DNA from: Spirochaetota bacterium
Lineage (GTDB): Bacteria; Spirochaetota; UBA12135; COTS27
Assembly: GCA_013426755.1 (NCBI GenBank)
Contig: AP019861.1
Coordinates: forward strand, 2,139,271-2,203,270
Length of the DNA: 64,000 nucleotides
Reading direction: 5' to 3'
The first letter of the stretch is position 1. Each line of letters begins with the position of its first letter. Of this stretch, positions 9,470 through 17,115 are shown piece after piece. The position numbers and the translations under genes were made by a program. The notes beneath the pieces were generated by a model, which did not search any database, was not told the DNA's origin, and worked only from the letters and a program-made list of their open reading frames with translations.

Positions 9470-9540
9470 CTATTTGTACCATTTGCTTACCTATAACGTT
9501 TTATTCGTATAAGATTCATATAAGATTTGTATAAACTTTC

Positions 9541-11697
9541 GTGGAATCTATTTTGCCCGCTCCTTCGTTTTCGTTTATAAGACCGTTTATCTTAAGCCCT
9601 TCTGGATGGCGTAAAGTTTTTTTGCCCCTACGCTCACCTTACCACCCCTTTAAGCTCGAGCACGCCGATAATCGCCAAGTCATTCTCGCTGCGCTCACAT
9701 TCGCACATTACTTTAAATCTCTACTCTCGCATAAAAATCATAAAATCCTAATCGCTAGAGACAGCAGAGCAAGTGGCGCGGCTATCCATGCCAATTTACT
9801 ATTTATCCTTAAAGAAAAAGCCATTCCCACCATCTCGCTAGGCATAACCTCGCTACCAGAAATGCTAGCCTGCGTCAAAGCTGAAATCTCTCTCCAAGGC
9901 TGGCTTTATATCACCGCTTCACACAATCCCAAAGAACACAATGGATTTAAGCTAGGTGGTAGGACAGGTCAAGTCCTAAGCTCCAAAATAGCTCACCGCG
10001 TCATTGCTCGGTATCTTCGTACGAAGACCCAAGCACAGCAGACGTATTTTCATGATACGGATACCCTAATAAAAAATTTTTTACAAAAATTTTCCAAGCA
10101 AAAGACCCTCGACCGTGAAATAAATCTAACATGGCAAAAAAAAACAAGGACGCACTACGAAAAATCAGTACAGCGCTTAATAATACCTAACATAATGTCA
10201 CATCACCGCAGCGCTAAGAAGTCATCCACTGCTTTACATAAGTCATCCCAGCACCGCCAAAGTACATTTCAAAGTAACCTAAAGCACCTCCCAAGCCATG
10301 TTAACCAAGCCCATTTCTCAATACTCATCAATTACAACGGCTCTGCCCGGATAACCTCAGCCGAAAGAACAATTTTAAAAAATTGGGGCGTTAGCGTTTA
10401 TACGCTAAACACCACACCAGGCTTATTTAATGACGGCATCGTGCCAGAAGGACGGTCGCTAACGACACTTAAAAACAAACTCCGTAGCTACCACAAAAAA
10501 ACTCTTCCCCTCCGTAGCAAAACTCCTCATTCACAGACTAAGTCACGTCCTATCCTAGGAATACAATATGACGCCGATGGCGATAGAGGAAATCTTGTAA
10601 CAATTGCTCCATTCACTCAGCAAGTTCACGTCCTAGGTGCGCAGCTTACCTTTGCACTTGCCCTGCTTGCTAGAGTGGCGCTTATTAAAGCCTATTTTCC
10701 CCATATCAAACCTGCCGTCATTGCCAATGGCGCCACGTCACTTCTTGTTCGTGACATTGCTAACGCTAGTGGTGTTCACTACGTTCAGTCTGAAACAGGT
10801 GAAAGCAATGTCCTCGATCGCAGCAATCAAGTTGCTCACCAGGGTTATTACATTGCTTTAGCGGGCGAAGGGTCTAATGGTGGCAATATCGTTCCGCCAG
10901 GAACAGTTCGCGATCCGCTCACACTTATGCTCTCGCTAATTGAGTTGTTATTTTTAAATCCCCTAAAACACACGGTTACGTCCGCTATCCGTACCCCCAT
11001 TTCAACAGAGCTAGACCTCGCATTCTCGCCCCATTCCCCGCTAAGCATTGCCTTTGAAATTCTAGCGAAAATTCACAACAGCTCAGTAAAATCACTACGC
11101 CTACCATCAAAAACAATCCCAAGTGCTAAAATAACTGCTAAAAAGCCTGCTAAATCCTTCCCATTTCCACCCCATATACTACTCCACACGCTCATTACCT
11201 GGCTTAACAAATACGTTACAACTGAAGTCACCGATCCAACGACACTGATCCGACTTCCTAGCCAACAAACCAAAAATCTTCCATCACTCAAAAAATATTA
11301 CACAAAACACTTAACAACTTATTTCAAAGCCAATGAAACTTTATTTAATAAAAAATTTGGTATTTATAAACTCACGTTCGCTCTTCACCTGGGCATAAAA
11401 ACACAAGTCATTGCAACCTCTAATGCCATTCCAATCACCGAAAAAGGAGGCTTTTCTGTTTATCTGAGCGATCGCACCGATAATATTATTGGGTTTCTGT
11501 GGTTTAGAACCTCACAAACAGAACCTGTTTTGCGTACGTTAGTAGAATTTTCAATAGCCCACGTTCAGAAACATCTTAATTTACCGCCCCCACCTTACAA
11601 ACTAAGATCAAAAACAAAAACCACAACCCAGAAGCTAGTCACAGATTTACTAAAAATGCATCATAAATTCATTCGCAAAGCCGCAAAAAGAATTTGA
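9541..11697 (+). CDS. Phosphohexomutase (phosphomannomutase/phosphoglucomutase family), long form
   Basis: Alpha-D-phosphohexomutase superfamily. All four active-site loops can be placed: phosphoserine loop TASHNP (125-130, catalytic S127), metal loop DADGDRG (344-350), sugar loop GEGSNGG (near 441) and phosphate-binding loop RTSQTEPVLR (656-665). 718 residues, much longer than the 450-550 usual; basic, Ser/Thr-rich inserts lie between the first two loops (about 150-260) and in domain 4. The sugar loop differs from the GEMSGH/GEESGG forms of well-studied enzymes, so the substrate (mannose, glucose or glucosamine phosphate) cannot be told. Start is GTG; no clear ribosome binding site. A second family member lies at 45.7 kb. 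Confidence 0.85.
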   Translation: MESILPAPSFSFIRPFILSPSGWRKVFLPLRSPYHPFKLEHADNRQVILAALTFAHYFKSLLSHKNHKILIARDSRASGAAIHANLLFILKEKAIPTISLGITSLPEMLACVKAEISLQGWLYITASHNPKEHNGFKLGGRTGQVLSSKIAHRVIARYLRTKTQAQQTYFHDTDTLIKNFLQKFSKQKTLDREINLTWQKKTRTHYEKSVQRLIIPNIMSHHRSAKKSSTALHKSSQHRQSTFQSNLKHLPSHVNQAHFSILINYNGSARITSAERTILKNWGVSVYTLNTTPGLFNDGIVPEGRSLTTLKNKLRSYHKKTLPLRSKTPHSQTKSRPILGIQYDADGDRGNLVTIAPFTQQVHVLGAQLTFALALLARVALIKAYFPHIKPAVIANGATSLLVRDIANASGVHYVQSETGESNVLDRSNQVAHQGYYIALAGEGSNGGNIVPPGTVRDPLTLMLSLIELLFLNPLKHTVTSAIRTPISTELDLAFSPHSPLSIAFEILAKIHNSSVKSLRLPSKTIPSAKITAKKPAKSFPFPPHILLHTLITWLNKYVTTEVTDPTTLIRLPSQQTKNLPSLKKYYTKHLTTYFKANETLFNKKFGIYKLTFALHLGIKTQVIATSNAIPITEKGGFSVYLSDRTDNIIGFLWFRTSQTEPVLRTLVEFSIAHVQKHLNLPPPPYKLRSKTKTTTQKLVTDLLKMHHKFIRKAAKRI

Positions 11698-11700
11698 ACC

Positions 11701-11833
11701 TATTTCAACCTATTTCAACCTATTTCAACCTATCTATTCCAACTTATCTACTACAGCCCTATCTATAATTTTTTTTATTCGTCACGATCACAATTATCAT
11801 TTGTCGTTCTATTAATCATTTGTCGTTCTATTA
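11701..11833. repeat. Short repeats between phosphohexomutase and dsbD
   Basis: TATTTCAACC occurs three times in exact 10-bp tandem from 11701, followed by a degenerate copy. ATTTGTCGTTCTATTA occurs twice near 11800-11833, just upstream of dsbD. Confidence 0.8.
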
Positions 11834-11853
11834 AAATAGAGAGCATCCTTGAA

Positions 11854-14418
11854 ATGTTATTTAAAACGTTATGGTGGGTTAAAAATTTAGCTCATTTAGC
11901 TAAATTATTCAGAAGTTCTAGTTATTTTTCACATAACTTTATCCTAAGTGCGCTTGTACTGGTCTTCGTAACCATTGGAATTTCCAAGCACAATTCAAAA
12001 TCACGTCCCTTCCATTTACTTGTTCCACCACTGCTAACCGCAGAAGTGCCTTACGAAGCATCCAAACAGCCTAATCTATCGGTTTCATCTGAAACATTAA
12101 CGCCCTCCCTAAAAAAAATTCGCCGCCCCGATGAATTCTTTACCCAGCCTAAAAAAAATATTCCCAATGAACCCAATACATCTACAAATTCTAAAAAAAA
12201 CACACCACCCCTTGAAGCAAATGAAGCAAATTTTCATCGCACACAGGTTTTCACAGATACGAACATTGCTCTAACCGTCAATCATTACACCATAGACCCC
12301 AAGCATCCCTCTCTACCTACTACGAGCAAATCTCTAAACCTAGCAACGAATATCCCACTTTATATCAGCGTCTTCACCATTTCTATTGATAAAGGGTATC
12401 ATATCAATTCACATCGTCCGCTAACAGCAAGCCTGATTCCAACAGAAATTGCCATCGATGAAGACAATTGGGCTCTTAAAAGCATTTACTACCCGCCCGG
12501 TACAGTACGCCAGCTAAGAACCCCCGCCACCACCAGCGACTCCACCACAAAACCACCGCAAGCTAAAAAAATTGAGACCGGCACACAAAAACCACGCCCA
12601 GCGACACCCTTAATAAGCGTCTACGAGAATACCCCCCACATTCTCATTGCTTTCACACAGCCTAAAATTGAAAAATTGAATGACAACCTATCAAGTAATA
12701 ACCCCACATTGCCATTCTCATATACGCTGTCGTATCAAATCTGTTCAGAAACATTCTGCTATCCGCCTAAGGAATTCTCTTACCTCGCCTCATTAAGTAC
12801 CGCTCAAAAAGTCTATCCCCCCCCACCTCCCTTGCTCCTAGCCAAATTTCCAGAAATAATTGAGACATCTAGTCATTTTTATACCGCAGAAACGATCTTA
12901 ACAACAAAAACAACTAATGCCATTGAAACTAAGAGCAGCCCACCAGCCTATCCAAAGCTTATTTTATACCTCAGCTTAGCCTTCCTAGGTGGTCTGCTCT
13001 TAAACTTTATGCCCTGTGTCCTGCCTGTCGTCTATCTGAAATTATTCTCTCTCCTTACCCTCACAGCTAAGATAAAAGACCTTGATAAACATAACCTATC
13101 TGTAGCAGCGCCTAGAAAATCGATGTCCACTCCACCTAAGAAATTGCCCGTAGCAGCTGCGAATAACACTTCCACGTCATCGCCTAAGATAAAAACCGTA
13201 CGCTACGCTTTATTGAATTTTGCACTTGGAATCTGCACAGTCTTTTTCATTCTCACAATCATCAGCATCACGCTTAAACTAGCAGGATCGTACATTGGCT
13301 GGGGGTTTCAATTTCAAAATCCGATCTACGTCTTCACACTCATTTGCTTAACATGGTATATGGGACTGTACTTGATCGATGTGTATTCACTTCCATTCTT
13401 TACAATAGCGTATCAAGAACAGCAGGCTGCGCACTCTAAGAAAGAGCATTTTTTATTGGGGATGCTCACGGCACTGCTGGCAACTCCATGCACAGCTCCG
13501 CTGCTTGGCCCTGCGATCGGTTATTTATTTTCACGGTCATGGTGGGAATTGGCTTTAGCGATCCATTTAGCAGGATTAGGTTTAGCTTTTCCTTACTTAA
13601 TCAGTGCTGTAATGCCGACGCGTTTTGTGAGTCTTCTTATTAAATGGACTCCTAGACCTGGTCGGTGGATGGAGCGGCTTAAAAATGGCTTTGGATTTAT
13701 CCTTATCTTAGTCAGTCTGTGGCTTATCAATATTTTATTTTACTTAGAGACATTTAGAGAAGTCATCTTGACCTTAGGTGTGCTGTGGTGTGGGACGGGC
13801 ATTCTTTTTTTCACACAATCACATCACTATGATCGCTATGATGATTACGCTAAGGCTAAAAAGAATCGCAAAGACCTTCCAGACAGACCTAATATCATCA
13901 CCTCGCTCTGGAATAAAAAATCACTCACCTCACTAGGCATCATAGCCGTTTTTATCATCACCATTTACACAGGAATAACACTTACCAAGCCTACTGCAGC
14001 AGCCCTTGATGTAGACGTGCCGCGTGACGAAGCTGCCAAACCACCTTCACAGGCAGAACCAACCTCCACCTCTTATCCCAGTACACCTTTAAATATAGAT
14101 ACACTCACAGCAGCACTCAATAGTAAGCAAATTGTCTTCATTCACATCAGTGCCGAATGGTGTTTAAGCTGCAAAGTCAATGAAAGATTTGTCCTACGTA
14201 CTAAGACCGTACAAAATCTATTCACCACTTACAACGTCACCTATCTTAAAGGAGACTGGACACAAGAAGACGCATTTATTGCTGCTTATCTAAGAAAAAA
14301 TGGTCGCGCAGGTATTCCATTTGATGCCATTTATACTCCCACAGGTACGATCACTATCCTAAACGAAATCCTCACGACTAACGAAATAAAAAAAGCCTTA
14401 ACACAAGCTGCCCTATAA
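11854..14418 (+). CDS. dsbD: Thiol:disulfide interchange protein DsbD
   Basis: Inner-membrane protein that carries electrons from cytoplasmic thioredoxin to periplasmic thiol proteins. Three parts are visible. An N-terminal periplasmic domain has a Cys pair C297/C302 in YQICSETFCYPP, close to the DsbD-alpha motif. The transmembrane domain has LNFMPCVLPVVYL (C388) and TPCTAPLLGP (C546), the usual redox pair. A C-terminal thioredoxin-like domain has AEWCLSCK (C770/C773). An N-terminal hydrophobic segment lies at about 26-43. 854 residues against about 570; the extra is a Pro/Thr/Lys-rich stretch after the signal region and an insert at about 405-445 in the membrane domain. All six cysteines are kept, so it is likely active. 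Confidence 0.92.
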   Translation: MLFKTLWWVKNLAHLAKLFRSSSYFSHNFILSALVLVFVTIGISKHNSKSRPFHLLVPPLLTAEVPYEASKQPNLSVSSETLTPSLKKIRRPDEFFTQPKKNIPNEPNTSTNSKKNTPPLEANEANFHRTQVFTDTNIALTVNHYTIDPKHPSLPTTSKSLNLATNIPLYISVFTISIDKGYHINSHRPLTASLIPTEIAIDEDNWALKSIYYPPGTVRQLRTPATTSDSTTKPPQAKKIETGTQKPRPATPLISVYENTPHILIAFTQPKIEKLNDNLSSNNPTLPFSYTLSYQICSETFCYPPKEFSYLASLSTAQKVYPPPPPLLLAKFPEIIETSSHFYTAETILTTKTTNAIETKSSPPAYPKLILYLSLAFLGGLLLNFMPCVLPVVYLKLFSLLTLTAKIKDLDKHNLSVAAPRKSMSTPPKKLPVAAANNTSTSSPKIKTVRYALLNFALGICTVFFILTIISITLKLAGSYIGWGFQFQNPIYVFTLICLTWYMGLYLIDVYSLPFFTIAYQEQQAAHSKKEHFLLGMLTALLATPCTAPLLGPAIGYLFSRSWWELALAIHLAGLGLAFPYLISAVMPTRFVSLLIKWTPRPGRWMERLKNGFGFILILVSLWLINILFYLETFREVILTLGVLWCGTGILFFTQSHHYDRYDDYAKAKKNRKDLPDRPNIITSLWNKKSLTSLGIIAVFIITIYTGITLTKPTAAALDVDVPRDEAAKPPSQAEPTSTSYPSTPLNIDTLTAALNSKQIVFIHISAEWCLSCKVNERFVLRTKTVQNLFTTYNVTYLKGDWTQEDAFIAAYLRKNGRAGIPFDAIYTPTGTITILNEILTTNEIKKALTQAAL

Positions 14419-14527
14419 AACACATAAACATTGAAAATAAAACAGTCCCCATTAACTCTTAACCAGAAATACATCTTATTCTAAAGGTTAGCTTTCTAAC
14501 GTTCTAATTTTAACACGGCGGCTTACC

Positions 14528-15070
14528 ATGACTCTTAAACCGTACAATTATATTTTAATAGGAATGTCAGGTGTAGGTAAAACAACGCTTGGCAAAAATC
14601 TTGCCTCGACTGTAGGTTATGATTTTATTGATACCGACAAACTCATCGAAGCAAAACACAATCACTCACTGCAGACTGTCTTAAATCATTTTAACGCTAA
14701 CGACGACATAGCAGGTTTTCTAGCTGAAGAACAGCGTATCTTTCGTAACACTGAACCTTTCAAACATACCGTCATCGCAACAGGAGGCTCGTTTTGTTAC
14801 GCACCCGATCTCCTCAAGCTCAATAAAGGACTCATCATTCATCTAGATATCAGTTGGAAAGAACTTCTAGCCAGACCTATTTCCTTCGCTAACAGGGGCT
14901 TCGTACTTAGAAAAGCCAGTCTATATGAAGAATATAGCTATCGGACGCCGCTCTACAAAAAGTACGCCCATCTCTCTATTAGCTGCGATCATAAATCTAT
15001 TACAGAAATAGTCACCGAGATAAAAACCTTGCCAGCAACGAAGTTCGCTCAATATGACAATATTTTCTAA
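14528..15070 (+). CDS. aroK: Shikimate kinase
   Basis: Phosphorylates shikimate at the 3-hydroxyl in the chorismate pathway, in the cytoplasm. P-loop GMSGVGKTT (12-20), FIDTDKLIE (shikimate-binding Asp region) and a lid with RPISFANRG are visible, followed by YRTPLYKKYAHLSI, equivalent to the family's ER-x-PLY block. 180 residues, the normal size. The loop that normally reads ATGGG reads ATGGS here, a small departure. Alone between dsbD (110 bp upstream) and the convergent lpxD. Confidence 0.88.
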   Translation: MTLKPYNYILIGMSGVGKTTLGKNLASTVGYDFIDTDKLIEAKHNHSLQTVLNHFNANDDIAGFLAEEQRIFRNTEPFKHTVIATGGSFCYAPDLLKLNKGLIIHLDISWKELLARPISFANRGFVLRKASLYEEYSYRTPLYKKYAHLSISCDHKSITEIVTEIKTLPATKFAQYDNIF

Positions 15071-15167
15071 CCGCTAGCTCTAACATACAAGCAGTCTCTA
15101 CGCCAGATAAAAATCACGATACATCACATCGTATATAAGCAGTACGCAGCAGCACCCAGATTAAAGA

Positions 15168-16220
15168 TCACTTAGAAAGAAGTCGCTTTCTTAGTAAAGC
15201 CTCTCTACGAAAAAATTCCTTATATGGAATACAAGGCGATCCTACGAGTTTAGCGCCTGCTGGGATGACTTGATTAGGCATAACGCCTGCCTGCGCTCCT
15301 ATCTGCACGCCATCCTCTAAAACAGCATGATCAGCAACGCCTACTTGTCCTGCTAAAACAACTTGTCTGCCTAGCGTACTGCTACCAGCAATGCCCGCTT
15401 GCGCGATAATGATTGTTCCTGCACCGATTGTGACATTGTGTGCGATTTGGACGAGGTTATCGATTTTGACGTGGTCTTCTAATCGTGTTGCGTCCAGCGT
15501 ACCTCTATCAATGGTCACATTAGAGCCTATTTCAACCTTCATACCCACAACGACGTGACCTATTTGTGGGATTTTTAGTAGTCCCTTAGAAGTCGGGTGG
15601 TAGCCAAACCCATCACTACCGATAATTGACCCAGCGTGAATGATCGTATCATCACCAATAATCGTTCCAGCATGAATAATAACGCCAGGGTACAGTTTAA
15701 CACGTGAGCCGATCTGAACATCACTGCCTATAACGTTATGTCCCATCATTACAACATCATCACCGCAGTGCACATTTTCACCACACGTGACATAGGGAGC
15801 AATGTGGACACGTTGACCTAGTTTTAGCTTAGCTTGGGAGCTAGAAAGCCATTTTTTATAGTCTTCTTTATAAGGGTTAAAATAGGCTAGGAGATTGATA
15901 AAGAGTTCTTTAGCATTAGCAATTGCGATGATAGGCAAATGAGGTGGCAGCAAACCAGACAATTGTTGACTCAGTTGTTGACTCAGTTTTTTCTCGACAA
16001 GAACACCTCCCAAGTCGGACAAGCGGTCTTTAAGGGCAAGCAGTTTTTCTAGCTTTTCAGTTTGTTCGATAAATACCAGATGTCCTTTATGCGGGTGTTC
16101 TACTGTACATAACCCTAAAAACCTATGATCCTTAGCGTAAGAGCGTACTGCCTGCTTTAAGTCATCGGGGGCTGTGACGAACGTACTTAACTCAGCTAAT
16201 GTTAATGTAATACTATTCAT
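15168..16220 (-). CDS. lpxD: UDP-3-O-acylglucosamine N-acyltransferase LpxD
   Basis: Adds the second acyl chain in lipid A synthesis. 350 residues, standard length. The N-terminal uridine-binding domain (1-100, including NAKELFINLLAYF) precedes a left-handed beta-helix of hexapeptide repeats (about 125-320, for example HIAPYVTCGENVHCGDDVVM, DDTIIHAGSIIGSDGFG). The block SIIGSDGFGYHP and the following QIAHNVTIGAG hold the conserved Phe-Gly and catalytic His region. A 12-bp in-frame repeat encodes LSQQLSQQL near residue 80-87. It begins 4 bp after skp, the usual bamA-skp-lpxD order, so co-transcription is very likely. Its presence shows the organism makes lipid A. Confidence 0.95.
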   Translation of the reverse strand: MNSITLTLAELSTFVTAPDDLKQAVRSYAKDHRFLGLCTVEHPHKGHLVFIEQTEKLEKLLALKDRLSDLGGVLVEKKLSQQLSQQLSGLLPPHLPIIAIANAKELFINLLAYFNPYKEDYKKWLSSSQAKLKLGQRVHIAPYVTCGENVHCGDDVVMMGHNVIGSDVQIGSRVKLYPGVIIHAGTIIGDDTIIHAGSIIGSDGFGYHPTSKGLLKIPQIGHVVVGMKVEIGSNVTIDRGTLDATRLEDHVKIDNLVQIAHNVTIGAGTIIIAQAGIAGSSTLGRQVVLAGQVGVADHAVLEDGVQIGAQAGVMPNQVIPAGAKLVGSPCIPYKEFFRREALLRKRLLSK

Positions 16221-16224
16221 AAAT

Positions 16225-16986
16225 CTATTTGATCTGCTTAAGTTCTGCTATCACTAAGTCTGTAATATCTAATGCAGCTTCTACATAAACGACGGCGACG
16301 CCTTTTTCTAAAATGATAGAATATCCTTCATTTTGAGAAACTTGGCGGACAACTCTATAAATTTCTTTGAGAATAGCGGGGGGAAGTGTGGCATTAGGAT
16401 CATTGCTTGCAATACTTTTTGAAGAGGTCTCAGCGAGGAGGCGGTTTAATTCTTTTTTGAGGTAAGCTATCTCGTTTTCTAGGTCGCGAATTTTATTGGC
16501 ACTGCTATTTTTGGCACGCTCGGCTGCAAGAAGTGTCTGCAGTTCGGATACTTTTTTATCAACTTTTCGTGCCTCGCGCAGGTCCTTGCTCGCTCCTTTT
16601 TGTAAAGATACCTGTAGCAATTTATCCTCACGGACAACATCAAAAACTTGCTGCAGATCTATACATCCTACTTGAATGATTTTTATCTTACTTCCCTGAG
16701 CGTAAAGAGTGCTAGGACTTAGTGTCATTACTGCAATGCAAAGACCCAATACTCCTGAAAGAATGCCCTTACGCAAAACTATCATTTGTAAGATTATTGT
16801 GTTCCATTTGACTAGACTAGTAGCAAATTGAACTACGTTAGCCAAGCGGCTAGCGATTACGGGTAGGGCTAATAAAAATATTGATGATTGCCTTGTTAAC
16901 AATTGCATTACCAACAATAGGATTTTCAATATTGTCCCTATAGAATTCACGGCTAGTGGTCTAATCGTTGTTAGATTTTTATTCAT
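16225..16986 (-). CDS. skp: Skp/OmpH-like periplasmic chaperone
   Basis: Holdase for unfolded outer-membrane proteins. After a hydrophobic signal-like segment ending in TLYAQG, the mature part begins with VGCIDLQQVF, the Skp entry motif, and continues with a long coiled coil (DLREARKVDKKVSELQTLL onward) and the closing strand ILEKGVAVVYVE. The start at 16986 is preferred because GAGGA lies about 11 bases upstream. A longer reading frame (to 17025) begins inside a 12-bp tandem repeat and lacks a binding site. Even so, about 67 residues, including another hydrophobic stretch, precede the signal segment, which is unusual; initiation at 16785 would give a normal signal peptide but lacks a good binding site. 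Between bamA and lpxD. Confidence 0.88.
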   Translation of the reverse strand: MNKNLTTIRPLAVNSIGTILKILLLVMQLLTRQSSIFLLALPVIASRLANVVQFATSLVKWNTIILQMIVLRKGILSGVLGLCIAVMTLSPSTLYAQGSKIKIIQVGCIDLQQVFDVVREDKLLQVSLQKGASKDLREARKVDKKVSELQTLLAAERAKNSSANKIRDLENEIAYLKKELNRLLAETSSKSIASNDPNATLPPAILKEIYRVVRQVSQNEGYSIILEKGVAVVYVEAALDITDLVIAELKQIK

Positions 16987-17078
16987 AAGACTGTTTTCCT
17001 CACTTTTGATGCGTATTTGATGCATATTTGATGCGTATTATATCACAATTGGAACATAATTTTAAGTGCACTTCGATT

Positions 17079-17108
17079 TTAAAGATTATACAATCAGATA
17101 ATCTTTAA
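17079..17108. terminator. Perfect 11-bp hairpin between bamA and skp
   Basis: TTAAAGATTAT and ATAATCTTTAA flank an 8-base loop, directly after the bamA stop codon (17116). No clear run of T follows on the minus strand, so it may be an mRNA-stabilising or partial attenuation hairpin instead of a full terminator. It sits inside what should be a bamA-skp-lpxD operon. Confidence 0.55.
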
Positions 17109-17115
17109 TAAGCAT

